Below, in pieces: positions 8,179-17,779 of a stretch of DNA of 64,000 bases (positions are counted from its first letter, which is position 1; each line of letters opens with the position of its first letter). The stretch lies in NCBI GenBank assembly GCA_964564015.1, contig CAZLZR010000019.1, positions 1 to 64,000 of the forward strand, in the 5' to 3' direction. The position numbers and the translations under genes were made by a program. The stretch comes from Acetivibrio sp964564015 (GTDB lineage: Bacteria > Bacillota > Clostridia > Acetivibrionales > Acetivibrionaceae). Below the pieces are notes generated by a model that had not been told where the DNA came from, ran no database searches, and saw nothing but the letters and a program-made list of their open reading frames with translations.

Positions 8179-8868
8179 ATGAATAATATACCTTCATTAA
8201 AGACAAAAATAAGTATTTCCGGAAAGCTTACCTTAGTGACAGGCCTACATATAGGAACATCAGGCGATTTTTCACCAATTGGTGCAGTAGATAGTATAGT
8301 TGTCAGAGATCCTATAAAAAGGGAACCGATTATTCCGGGCAGTAGTCTGAAAGGTAAAATGAGAGCATTGCTTGCAAAAATAAAAAGCAATAATCCCTGG
8401 AATATGGAGATAAAAGAGGAAGGATCTGTTATGCACAGATTGTTTGGATATAACGGAAAAGATTTGATTATCCCTTCAAGACTTCAGTTTTTTGACTTGT
8501 TCATGAGTGAGGAATCGGTTGAGGAATTGAAAATGGCGGATACTGATCTTTATCTGACTGAAATAAAGTTTGAAAACTCCATCAGCAGGGCAACTTGTGT
8601 AGCTAATCCAAGGCAGATGGAAAGAGTTCCGGCCGGTGCGGCCTTTGATTTCAGACTTTGCTACAATGTAGAGAAGGAAGAAGAACTTGAGGATGATTTC
8701 AAAACTATAGGACAGGGAATGAAGCTTTTAACCCTTGATTACATAGGAAAAGGAGGTAGTAGAGGAAACGGTAGGATATCTTTTGAGGAAATTGAAGTCG
8801 AAGAAATGATGGGCTATGACAAAGTAGATACAAAAAAATTGAAAGAGGTGCTTGAAAATGCACTTTGA
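8179..8868 (+). CDS. csm3: CRISPR type III-A backbone nuclease Csm3
   Basis: Csm3 is a RAMP protein that forms the filament of the Csm complex and cuts target RNA every six bases. The N-terminal strand LTLVTGLHIGTSGDF leads to IGAVDSIVVRDP, whose Asp38 corresponds to the catalytic aspartate of characterised Csm3. IIPGSSLKGKMRALL is the conserved RAMP loop. A glycine-rich loop GKGGSRGNGRI lies near the C-terminus. At 229 residues the length is typical. ATG 8179 has GAGGAGG 8 bases upstream; a TTG at 8173 is in frame but too close to that site. The gene overlaps csm4 by 11 bases. Confidence 0.97.
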   Translation: MNNIPSLKTKISISGKLTLVTGLHIGTSGDFSPIGAVDSIVVRDPIKREPIIPGSSLKGKMRALLAKIKSNNPWNMEIKEEGSVMHRLFGYNGKDLIIPSRLQFFDLFMSEESVEELKMADTDLYLTEIKFENSISRATCVANPRQMERVPAGAAFDFRLCYNVEKEEELEDDFKTIGQGMKLLTLDYIGKGGSRGNGRISFEEIEVEEMMGYDKVDTKKLKEVLENAL

Positions 8869-9847
8869 GTATAAGATTCTTAAGCTGAGTTTTCAAACAC
8901 CTGTCAGATTTGGTAATGGAAAAGGAGCATCGGGACTAGATGCCAGAAAAACAAATCTATCATCAGACTCTTTATTTTCGGCTATTTTCACCGAATATCT
9001 CAAAATTTTTGGAGAAGTGGAATCCGATAAGCTTATTACAAGCTTCGAAAAAGGCGAAACCTCAATTAGTTCTCTTTTTCCATGGAAAAGAAAAGAGAAT
9101 GGGTTTTCATATTATATACCTAAGCCGATTATTTCAAGTTATAAGAGTAGTGGTGAGGATAATGTGAAAAAGCAACTAAAAAAGATAAAATTTATATCCT
9201 TGAGTAATATGAACAGATATGTGGATTTTATTAATGGTAAAGCTCCTCTTGGCAATGAAAGAGATTGGGATATAGAAATTGGAGCTGAGATGATAACCGA
9301 CAGAGTAAAGCTGTCAGGAGACAAGCCAGAACCATACAGGGTTGCATCATTCAGGTTTACTGAAAATTCGGGCTTGTATTTTGTTGTCAGGTATATTGAT
9401 GGAGAACTTCTTGATAGTTTCATAAAAGCAGTTGAATCGATGGGAATGTCTGGGATAGGCGGAAAAGTTTCCAGCGGTATGGGCAAGTATTCTCTAGAGG
9501 TATGCGATATGAGCGGAGATGGTGAAGAAAAGCTTTTATTCAGTATGCTTGAAAATAAAGAAGCTAGAGTACAGATGCTTATTGGTGCGTATCATCCAAG
9601 CGAAGAGGAAATTGTGAAGCTGAAAAGTGAGGGTTATAGTTACATACTTGAAAAGAGAGAGGGCTTTTGTACATCCCCCCGTTTTTGTTCTGATAACGGT
9701 GCTTTGAAAAGAAAATCCTGTGTGATGGTTGCTGAAGGCTCATGTTTTTCTGAAAGACTTGAAGGAAAAATTCTCGACTTGTCATATGGGAATTTTCACA
9801 AGGTTTACAGGCTTGGTAAAACGCTTTTTGTGGGGGTGAGTTTATGA
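8858..9847 (+). CDS. csm4: CRISPR type III-A subunit Csm4
   Basis: Csm4 is the RAMP subunit that, with Cas10, caps the 5' end of the crRNA. The start LKLSFQTPVRFGNG is typical of the family. SLFSAIFTEYLKIFG follows. A glycine-rich RAMP loop GIGGKVSSGMGKYSLEV lies near residue 195, and the second RAMP-like fold ends with FHKVYRLGKTLFVGV. The length of 329 residues fits. ATG 8858 sits inside the end of csm3 with AAAGAGGTG upstream; TTG 8852 would add two residues. The stop overlaps the csm5 start as ATGA. Confidence 0.95.
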   Translation: MHFEYKILKLSFQTPVRFGNGKGASGLDARKTNLSSDSLFSAIFTEYLKIFGEVESDKLITSFEKGETSISSLFPWKRKENGFSYYIPKPIISSYKSSGEDNVKKQLKKIKFISLSNMNRYVDFINGKAPLGNERDWDIEIGAEMITDRVKLSGDKPEPYRVASFRFTENSGLYFVVRYIDGELLDSFIKAVESMGMSGIGGKVSSGMGKYSLEVCDMSGDGEEKLLFSMLENKEARVQMLIGAYHPSEEEIVKLKSEGYSYILEKREGFCTSPRFCSDNGALKRKSCVMVAEGSCFSERLEGKILDLSYGNFHKVYRLGKTLFVGVSL

Positions 9848-10989
9848 GCGGAAGATTTAAAAAATATGTTATTGAAATTGAAACAAAAGGACCTCTACAT
9901 GTGGGTAATGGTGAAAAACACTCGCCTTATGAATTTGTATACCAGCCAGAAAGCAAAAAATTAGGTATGTTAAATGAAGGAAAATGGTTAAAGTATCTTA
10001 AAGATAATAGACTATACGAAAAATATGAAAAAGATGCATTGAAAAATAATTTTAAAGTTTTTACATGGATGGATGAAAACTCGATAGATCCTTGGAGTAT
10101 TGATGTTTACAGATATATTATAGAAGGTGTGGAGCAGGACAAGGACAAAGCGTTAAATGATGTAAGTTGTCTTGTCAAAAACTACTGTGGCGAACCCTAT
10201 TTACCAGGTAGCGGCATAAAAGGTATGTTTAGAACAGCACTTCTTTCATACAAGATTTTAAAAGAAAGAAAAAATTATATAGAATATTGGAATATGCTTG
10301 AAAAAAGTAATACGAGGGAAATGAATAAGTGTATCCGGAATGTAGAAGGAAAATGTCTAGATGTTCTCCCCAAAAAGGATGAGAATAAAAATCTACAGAG
10401 TCAGCTTTTAGACGTTTTCAGAGCTATTCTTGTGTCAGATTCATGTACAGTTTCTGCCGGAAATATTACAGTTGTACAAAAAACCGATTGGGGTCAAAAG
10501 ACTGTAAACAGTGGGAAAACACTGCCACTTTGGAGAGAAGCTCTCAAGAAAAACACCTTGCTCAGCTTTGCTGTGACAATGGATATAAATATGCTGAAAT
10601 CAAGTCGCATTGGGATTACAGGGATCGAAGATCTTCTGGAAATACTGGATTATTATTATGAAAATATTTTGTTGAAGTTTGATTCGAATTTTAGGATTCA
10701 AGGTATTGATGAATTTTATAGTTCAAAGGAAAAACCACTTGTGTATTTAGGGGGAGGAACAGGCTTTCATACAAAGAGCATTTTATATTCATTAGCTCCT
10801 GACTCAAACAGTGCAAGGAAGGTTATATCCAGACTGCTTGATGAGAGATTTAACGAAAAGCATAATCATGTAGTTAATGATACTAAAGTGTCACCAAGAA
10901 CTATTAAATTTGCTAAAACGCAGCAGGGATTATCCAGAATGGGATTGTGCAGCATGAAGGTGGTGGATGAAATTGCCTGTGATGATTGA
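9844..10989 (+). CDS. csm5: CRISPR type III-A subunit Csm5
   Basis: Csm5 is the RAMP subunit at the 3' (head) end of the Csm complex and takes part in crRNA maturation. The N-terminus reads VIEIETKGPLHVGNGEKHSP, the usual first strand and loop. YLPGSGIKGMFRTALL (about residues 119-134) is the conserved RAMP motif. YLGGGTGFHTKSIL (about 303-316) is the C-terminal glycine-rich motif. The length of 381 is typical. It starts at ATG 9844, overlapping csm4 by four bases, and overlaps cas6 by 23 bases, so translation is probably coupled through this stretch. Confidence 0.96.
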   Translation: MSGRFKKYVIEIETKGPLHVGNGEKHSPYEFVYQPESKKLGMLNEGKWLKYLKDNRLYEKYEKDALKNNFKVFTWMDENSIDPWSIDVYRYIIEGVEQDKDKALNDVSCLVKNYCGEPYLPGSGIKGMFRTALLSYKILKERKNYIEYWNMLEKSNTREMNKCIRNVEGKCLDVLPKKDENKNLQSQLLDVFRAILVSDSCTVSAGNITVVQKTDWGQKTVNSGKTLPLWREALKKNTLLSFAVTMDINMLKSSRIGITGIEDLLEILDYYYENILLKFDSNFRIQGIDEFYSSKEKPLVYLGGGTGFHTKSILYSLAPDSNSARKVISRLLDERFNEKHNHVVNDTKVSPRTIKFAKTQQGLSRMGLCSMKVVDEIACDD

Positions 10990-11725
10990 TGTTCCGATTA
11001 TTTTTCCGGCAGACGCAAGACCAACATACAATTTTGGTTCGATAATGCACGGAATGTTAATGGAAAAGTTTAATGCTTCTGAGAAGGAAAGTTTCCATTT
11101 GCAGAGGTTAAAACCTTTTTCTCAACATATTAGAGTGGATGGCGAAAAAAATGCAGTATGGAGAGTATGCGGGCTGACTGAAAGTGTTGAAAAGAGGTTA
11201 AAAGAGATAGTTGCAATTGATTTTGACAAAAAACAGTGGTTTCTAAAGCAAAAGGGTTATGAAATAAAATGTGGCGGTGACATAAAGGTATTTGAAAAAA
11301 CTTATGCCCAAATAGCAGAAGAGTGTTTTGTTAAAAACTGTTTCAGTAAAAAAATCAAGCTTAGGATCAGAACTCCGATGGGGTTTAAGAAGGATGGAAA
11401 TTATGTGATTTTTCCGTCCATAGAACTTATTATAAAAAGTTTGTATTCAAAATGGGATGCTTTTTCAAAAGGGTTAAGTCTTGAAGGCAAGGAAATATGC
11501 GAAGAACTTTGCGCAAACACATTTTTAACAGGGTACACGTTGAAAAGTACGAGATTTAGTTTGGAAGGTACTTCAGTAGCTTCTTTTGTGGGTACATTAG
11601 AAATTACTCAGTCAGGACCGGATGCTTTAATAAGACTTACCAGAATGCTTTTTGAATACTCGAAATTTTGCGGTATAGGCATAAAGACAGCACTAGGAAT
11701 GGGAGGGGTGGAAGTCAATGAATAA
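10967..11725 (+). CDS. cas6: CRISPR pre-crRNA endonuclease Cas6
   Basis: Cas6 cuts the array transcript within each repeat, leaving an 8-base 5' tag, here predicted to be ACGGAAAC. This 252-residue protein has two RAMP-type halves. The N-terminal IDVPIIFPADARPTYNFG is followed by a candidate catalytic His28 (SIMHGML). KIKLRIRTPMGFKK begins the second half, and the diagnostic C-terminal glycine-rich loop is FCGIGIKTALGMGG. ATG 10967 has AAGGTGGTGG just upstream. It overlaps csm5 by 23 bases and csm6 by 8. Its place inside the csm operon suggests that it is dedicated to the adjacent array. Confidence 0.95.
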   Translation: MKLPVMIDVPIIFPADARPTYNFGSIMHGMLMEKFNASEKESFHLQRLKPFSQHIRVDGEKNAVWRVCGLTESVEKRLKEIVAIDFDKKQWFLKQKGYEIKCGGDIKVFEKTYAQIAEECFVKNCFSKKIKLRIRTPMGFKKDGNYVIFPSIELIIKSLYSKWDAFSKGLSLEGKEICEELCANTFLTGYTLKSTRFSLEGTSVASFVGTLEITQSGPDALIRLTRMLFEYSKFCGIGIKTALGMGGVEVNE

Positions 11726-13082
11726 AAAGTCTGTTCTATTTAGTCCGATAGGTACAACTGATCCTATAAGATCCCAGTCAGATGGAGCAATGCTACACAT
11801 TGTAAGGCATTTAAGGCCAGAAGCAGTTTGGTTGTTTCTGACAAAAGAAATGGCTCAGTATCACGATATGGATGATAGGTACAGGAAATCGATTTTAAGA
11901 GTTATGCCGGAGTGTCAGATTGAAATCATCAGAACTGATATTCAAAACCCGCAGGATTTTGATGCTTGCTATGTAGAATTCAGGCAAGCAATTAAGAATA
12001 TGAGGAATAAGTACAAGGATTATGAGTTACTTGTTAATATAAGCTCTGGAACACCTCAAATGAAGAATATTTTAGCGTACGAAGCTGTTGCGGGAAACTT
12101 TGGTGTTGTCGGAATTCAGGTGAGATCACCAAATAACGGAGCTAATGACAGAGAAGAACATTTAACAACGAATTTTGACCTTGAACTTGCATTTGAAACA
12201 AATCAGGATCATAAGATTCCTGCTCCGGAATCAAGAATTGTAAGACCTGATTTCAAAGCAATAAATGCATACAATCTAGCTTTCAAGATTGATTCCATGA
12301 TAAACAGCTATAACTATTCAGGTGCTCTAAACCTTTTAATAAATAATGATGAACTTTTTAATGAAAAGCTAAAGATTATTCTAAAGCATGGTGATTTAAG
12401 GAGAAAGTTTCAATATGATGAGAGTTTTGCCATAATTAATAACGATAAAATGAAAAAATATAAAGATAGAATATGGTGTATAAATGATAGAAATGCATTG
12501 AAGTTTTATGAGTTTTTTATGACAATGAAGCTTTGTCAGATAAGAGGGGAATTGTCAGAAATGATTTTGAAGTTGACACCTTTCTCTTTTGGATTGGCTT
12601 TTTATTATCTAAGCGACGTATTAAAGTTTGATTTGCAGAAAGTGACAAGAGTTTATAGAGATAATCAATACATATTGAACAGGGATATGATTTCTAAATA
12701 TGATATAAATATGTTGGCTTTTTTAGATGCAAAATATAAAAATGCCTTCAGAGACAGTGATCTTAGTCTTGATAATATTGTATATATATTGGAATATTTA
12801 AAGGCAGATGTGGATATATATGATAAGTTTATGCGTTTAAGGGAAGTTGAAAGTGAAGTAAGAAACAAGGTCGCTCATCAAATGATTTCAGTAACTGAGG
12901 ATAAAATAACACGGCATATGGAAAGCAGAGAAATGAAAGCTTCAATTAATCTGCCTAAAAATTCAAGTAGAATAATTGAATTATGTGAAAGCCTTCTTAA
13001 ACTTATATTTAAGAACAAGATTCGAAGTGATGGCTTTATCTATGATAGAATAAACGAAGTTGTAAGAGAATTATTAGTTTGA
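11718..13082 (+). CDS. csm6: CRISPR ancillary RNase Csm6 (CARF-HEPN)
   Basis: Csm6 is a homodimeric RNase switched on by the cyclic oligoadenylate made by Cas10. The N-terminal CARF sensor shows VLFSPIGTTDPIRSQSDGA and LLVNISSGTPQMKNIL, both at the ligand pocket in known family members. The C-terminal HEPN domain carries the active-site motif RNKVAH (Arg382-His387), an Rx4H form. The length of 454 residues is usual. It overlaps cas6 by 8 bases, so it is made with the complex. Ring size (cA4 or cA6) cannot be told by eye. Both the sensor and nuclease motifs look intact. Confidence 0.95.
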   Translation: MNKKSVLFSPIGTTDPIRSQSDGAMLHIVRHLRPEAVWLFLTKEMAQYHDMDDRYRKSILRVMPECQIEIIRTDIQNPQDFDACYVEFRQAIKNMRNKYKDYELLVNISSGTPQMKNILAYEAVAGNFGVVGIQVRSPNNGANDREEHLTTNFDLELAFETNQDHKIPAPESRIVRPDFKAINAYNLAFKIDSMINSYNYSGALNLLINNDELFNEKLKIILKHGDLRRKFQYDESFAIINNDKMKKYKDRIWCINDRNALKFYEFFMTMKLCQIRGELSEMILKLTPFSFGLAFYYLSDVLKFDLQKVTRVYRDNQYILNRDMISKYDINMLAFLDAKYKNAFRDSDLSLDNIVYILEYLKADVDIYDKFMRLREVESEVRNKVAHQMISVTEDKITRHMESREMKASINLPKNSSRIIELCESLLKLIFKNKIRSDGFIYDRINEVVRELLV

Positions 13083-13104
13083 TAATTTTCAAGGGGATGT
13101 TATA

Positions 13105-13431
13105 GTGGAGTGGTGGCAAAAAACGCTTGAGGATGATGAGTGTGAGGAAATATCGAACAAAAAACTAGTCGTTATTATTTATGATGTAGTTAATGACAAG
13201 AGAAGAAGAAAAATGGTAAAATGTCTTGAGTCTTATGGTATCAGAGTTCAGAAATCAGCCTTTGAGTGCCATCTGGATGATACTATGTATAAAAACTTGA
13301 TAAAAAAGCTTGAAAAAATATTTGATGAAAAGGAAGACTTGTTAAGAATATACAGATTAACAAGTAGATGTAATATTGAGTGCTGGGGCAGTATAAAGTT
13401 GTTTGAAAATAGCAATTATTGGATTCTTTGA
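13105..13431 (+). CDS. cas2: CRISPR adaptation protein Cas2
   Basis: Cas2 forms the core of the Cas1-Cas2 integrase that inserts new spacers. The ferredoxin-like fold is clear: LVVIIYDVVNDKRRRKMVK with the conserved Asp27, then ESYGIRVQKSAFECHLD, and the terminal strand RIYRLTSRCNIECWG. Compared with the usual 85-95 residues, this one has about 18 extra N-terminal residues rich in acidic side chains (KTLEDDECEEIS). It starts at GTG 13105 with AAGGGGATG upstream, 22 bases after csm6. The array leader begins immediately after it. Cas1 is encoded on the other side of the array. Confidence 0.96.
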   Translation: MEWWQKTLEDDECEEISNKKLVVIIYDVVNDKRRRKMVKCLESYGIRVQKSAFECHLDDTMYKNLIKKLEKIFDEKEDLLRIYRLTSRCNIECWGSIKLFENSNYWIL

Positions 13432-13592
13432 GTACGCTGAACCTTGAAAACTTATTTCTTTGTGCCGTTACTTGAAAATAGCGGATTTGAAGTGTGTTGT
13501 GTATGCATCTTGAACTAGTTGCACTAGAAAAATATTATTTGTGCCGCAAAAAAACCTGAAAGTGCCTGAAATAGAACGCTGATAAATGTGCG
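13432..13592 (+). promoter_or_regulatory. CRISPR leader
   Basis: This 161-base AT-rich non-coding stretch lies between cas2 and the first repeat. It has internal direct repeats: CTTGAAAA at 13443 and 13471, TGTGCCG at 13461 and 13540, and GCGGATT at 13481 and again at the leader-repeat junction (13590). These may be integration or protein-binding sites. Leader polarity is supported by the degenerate repeat at the opposite end of the array. Confidence 0.75.
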
Positions 13593-16570
13593 GATTAAGA
13601 CACTTTCCCCCGTAAGGGGACGGAAACTAACTCTTCGAGTTCATTTATTAATACTGATAATTTGGATTAAGACACTTTCCCCCGTAAGGGGACGGAAACA
13701 TATATTTCAAGATTTTTACATAACAGAAAATGTAAAGATTAAGACACTTTCCCCCGTAAGGGGACGGAAACTTATTATGTGTAAAATAATCAATTAAGTT
13801 TGTTTCGATTAAGACACTTTCCCCCGTAAGGGGACGGAAACTTTCTTTGTATAATTCCTTTAACTTTTCCTTAATAACTTGATTAAGACACTTTCCCCCG
13901 TAAGGGGACGGAAACTATTATTAATCCTATCACCAAATGAATTTTTCAAAAGATTAAGACACTTTCCCCCGTAAGGGGACGGAAACTTGTTATAAGGTCT
14001 TCCAATGTTTTAGCTGACAAAGATTAAGACACTTTCCCCCGTAAGGGGACGGAAACTTTCATTTTTCAACACCTCCAAATTGATTATAACTTATGATTAA
14101 GACACTTTCCCCCGTAAGGGGACGGAAACTAAATAATTTTTAGCTATTTCTAATATATTCATAATCAGATTAAGACACTTTCCCCCGTAAGGGGACGGAA
14201 ACTATTTACAAGCCGATATATAAAAACATGACTGTTACAAAGATTAAGACACTTTCCCCCGTAAGGGGACGGAAACTTGGTGTTGAGAATGTTCCAGTTG
14301 AAATACTTGCTGATTAAGACACTTTCCCCCGTAAGGGGACGGAAACCAGCTTTTGAAACCTCATCGTGAATCAATGTTATATGATTAAGACACTTTCCCC
14401 CGTAAGGGGACGGAAACTTTTGCAGCCATCTTACCGAACATTTTGTAAGATTAAGACACTTTCCCCCGTAAGGGGACGGAAACAAATACTGCGTCAACTT
14501 TTATAGCTTCAATTTGTTTAGATTAAGACACTTTCCCCCGTAAGGGGACGGAAACCATCTTGCCTGCTTTTATATAAACTGCATCACTGTCAGATTAAGA
14601 CACTTTCCCCCGTAAGGGGACGGAAACATGTAAACACTTGCCGAAACCCTGTTATCAACCTTTGGATTAAGACACTTTCCCCCGTAAGGGGACGGAAACG
14701 ATCTTTTACATTTTGATTTAGATTTTATAAAAAATATAGAGATTAAGACACTTTCCCCCGTAAGGGGACGGAAACTGTATTTGGTCGTATATTCTTTTTA
14801 GTTCATTTACGATTAAGACACTTTCCCCCGTAAGGGGACGGAAACTTACAATTGGCTTGAAAAAGAAAAACAATTAGACATTGATTAAGACACTTTCCCC
14901 CGTAAGGGGACGGAAACTATTATATTCTTGATCTAGCATCTCACTAAGATTTGATTAAGACACTTTCCCCCGTAAGGGGACGGAAACTATCAAAATTAGA
15001 ATTTTGCCAACAATATTTTCTAAGATTAAGACACTTTCCCCCGTAAGGGGACGGAAACGTTGAAAACAATACAAACATAAACATGATTCTTTGGATTAAG
15101 ACACTTTCCCCCGTAAGGGGACGGAAACCTGTTATGCTATTTTTTCTTGTGCTGTTATATATAAAGATTAAGACACTTTCCCCCGTAAGGGGACGGAAAC
15201 TAATTTTTATTTCCACTTTCACAGGTTCAACTTTAAGATTAAGACACTTTCCCCCGTAAGGGGACGGAAACTTAAATACCGCTTACGGAATCAGTAAAAG
15301 CACTCTAAGATTAAGACACTTTCCCCCGTAAGGGGACGGAAACTTCTTCGAACCTGATTATTCCATTATCAATAATAAGATTAAGACACTTTCCCCCGTA
15401 AGGGGACGGAAACTTCGCTGACGGCTATCAATGAGATTATTCGTGATTTATTATGATTAAGACACTTTCCCCCGTAAGGGGACGGAAACGGGGTTTGAAA
15501 CAATAAGAAGTGACGGCAAGGCAAAAACAAGATTAAGACACTTTCCCCCGTAAGGGGACGGAAACTTTGTTCTAAGGAGGTTGTAAACTTCCTTAACTGT
15601 ATAGATTAAGACACTTTCCCCCGTAAGGGGACGGAAACTTTTTTCAAGTGTTAGTTATAACCGTTCAACGGTGTACCTGATTAAGACACTTTCCCCCGTA
15701 AGGGGACGGAAACCAAAGGTTATAAAATTGACGGTTGGTGAGAGTACGATTAAGACACTTTCCCCCGTAAGGGGACGGAAACATCCAGCGTGACCTTTGA
15801 TTGTTCGAACTATCTATAAGATTAAGACACTTTCCCCCGTAAGGGGACGGAAACCTCTTTCAGTAGTAGTATTATTCATTTTATACCAGATTAAGACACT
15901 TTCCCCCGTAAGGGGACGGAAACAATCACAATAGCCAGAACCAAATCATTTACTAAAGATTAAGACACTTTCCCCCGTAAGGGGACGGAAACCTGATGCC
16001 TGCTATGTGGTTGAAACAAAATACATAAGATTAAGACACTTTCCCCCGTAAGGGGACGGAAACCATCTTCCCATAATATTAAATGCTGGTAATAACTAGT
16101 GATTAAGACACTTTCCCCCGTAAGGGGACGGAAACATTTTGTTCTCAACTTCTTTAACTTTTCCTTGTATTTGATTAAGACACTTTCCCCCCGTAAGGGG
16201 ACGGAAACATTCCCGAATCTCGCATAAATGGGCTTGTATTTCTCACTGATTAAGACACTTTCCCCCGTAAGGGGACGGAAACTGGAGGCGACATTACATT
16301 AGTAGATCTAGATGAGATTAAGACACTTTCCCCCGTAAGGGGACGGAAACATGTTTGCAATAGTTTTTATATTATTCTTTTGCAAAAAAGATTAAGACAC
16401 TTTCCCCCGTAAGGGGACGGAAACATACTCTCTTGCGACATTTAATGCGTTCTCATAACCCCTCGATTAAGACACTTTCCCCCGTAAGGGGACGGAAACC
16501 TGTTTTTGTGTATACTTCCCCATTTTCATAGATGAGATTAAAACACTTTCCCCCGTAAGGGGACGGAAAC
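13593..16570 (+). CRISPR. CRISPR array, 42 repeats and 41 spacers
   Basis: The direct repeat is 35 bases, beginning GATTAAGACACTTTC and ending GGGGACGGAAAC, with a central hairpin (TCCCC / GGGGA). I located 42 repeats by eye, the first at 13593-13627 and the last at 16536-16570. Spacers are 31-41 bases, mostly 35-38. All repeats are identical except two. The 37th (16173-16208) has an extra C in its C-run and is 36 bases long. The last (16536) has A instead of G at position 7. That terminal variant marks the old, leader-distal end, so transcription runs on the plus strand from the cas2 side. The predicted 5' crRNA tag is ACGGAAAC. Confidence 0.99.
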
Positions 16571-16740
16571 ATTGTAATGGTGTTATCAGATAGGCTTTTC
16601 GGGAAGCATTTGGACAATAAAATTGCGGGATGGAGTATTATCAAGACATAATAATTGACATTAAAATGTTGGGATTATTTCTACTAAAGACTTTTGAAAA
16701 GCACAAATCTTTTTATTATCGAGAAAGGGGGAATATAAAA

Positions 16741-17745
16741 ATGGGAATATTATACTTGACTTCAGAGGGGTCAAAGGTGCGTAAAAACGGCGGTAGAATT
16801 ACAGTTTTTCTTGGGACTGAAAGCATAAAAGAAATACCTCTAGAGCAAGTGGATGCTGTTGTTGTTTTTTCTGGTGTACATTTAACAGAAGAATTAATGG
16901 TTGAGTTCCTTAGAAGGGGAACTGCTGTAACTTTTCTTTCATCAAGAGGTCAATATTATGGAAGACTTGAACCAGTTCAGAGCGTTGATGTTGTTAGGCA
17001 GATGAAACAAGCTCGTCTTACTAACAATGAAGAGTTTTGTGTTGGCATATCAAAACAATTCATATCTTCAAAGATTCATAACCAAATAACAGTTTTAAGA
17101 TGGTTTTTTAAAAACAGACCTGACTTGGACGGTAGCGAAATGGACAGATTAAAAGTGCTTCAAAATAAGATTAAAGAGGCAGGTAGCATAAATGAAGTTA
17201 TTGGATATGAAGGAAGTGCAGCAAAAATTTACTTTTCTTGTATATCAAAGTTATGCAATCCGGAATTCGGATTTTCTGAGAGAACAAGACAACCGCCAAA
17301 GGATGCGTTTAATTCAATGCTAAGTTATGGATACACTTTGCTCATGTATGAGATATATACTTTAATTGGAAAACATGGTTTATATCCGTATTTTGGCTTT
17401 ATGCACAGAGCAAAAAGAGGTCACCCGGCGCTGGCTTCAGATTTAATGGAAGAATGGAGACCGATTATAGTTGATTCTTTTGTGTTGCATCTTGCCAATA
17501 AAGGAAGTTTTAAGAGCGTAGATTTTGAAACAGATTCCTCAAGTGGAGGTGTATTCTTATGCAAGGAACAATCGAAAGAATTTTTGAAAAGATATGAGAA
17601 AAGAGTGATAACACAAATAAAAAATGAAGAAAACCCTGAAGAGGTTTTTAACTATAGGTTACAACTTGATAAACAGGTAACTATGCTTGCTAAGGCAATT
17701 GATGAAGCAGACTATAATGTATACAAATCATACAGAATACGGTAA
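16741..17745 (+). CDS. cas1: CRISPR integrase Cas1
   Basis: Cas1 is the metal-dependent integrase that joins new spacers at the leader end. The N-terminal beta domain (GILYLTSEGSKVRKNGGRIT) precedes the helical catalytic domain. Catalytic residues are visible as Glu157 (GYEGSAAKIYF), His222 (FMHRAKRGHPALASDLMEEW) and the acidic pair Asp234 and Glu237 in the same motif. The 334-residue length is normal. ATG 16741 is supported by GAAAGGGGG 9 bases upstream; an upstream in-frame TTG at 16630 would start within 60 bases of the last repeat without homology. Cas1 is separated from cas2 by the 3-kb array, and no cas4 or reverse transcriptase is present. It is either read through from the array or has its own promoter. 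Confidence 0.97.
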   Translation: MGILYLTSEGSKVRKNGGRITVFLGTESIKEIPLEQVDAVVVFSGVHLTEELMVEFLRRGTAVTFLSSRGQYYGRLEPVQSVDVVRQMKQARLTNNEEFCVGISKQFISSKIHNQITVLRWFFKNRPDLDGSEMDRLKVLQNKIKEAGSINEVIGYEGSAAKIYFSCISKLCNPEFGFSERTRQPPKDAFNSMLSYGYTLLMYEIYTLIGKHGLYPYFGFMHRAKRGHPALASDLMEEWRPIIVDSFVLHLANKGSFKSVDFETDSSSGGVFLCKEQSKEFLKRYEKRVITQIKNEENPEEVFNYRLQLDKQVTMLAKAIDEADYNVYKSYRIR

Positions 17746-17779
17746 GATGCATCGCTTTTGCAAACTATATTAAGCTTTG

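Noticed and set aside
13593..16570. Self-targeting spacers
   Set aside because: I saw no spacer matching the rest of the window by eye, but a systematic comparison was not possible.
13588..16644. Open frames within the array giving repeated peptides such as TLSPVRGRKL or FRPLTGESVLI
   Set aside because: They are translations of the CRISPR repeat, which happens to lack stops in those frames.
16630..16740. Longer cas1 starting at TTG 16630
   Set aside because: The extra 37 residues have no family similarity, and ATG 16741 has a strong ribosome site.
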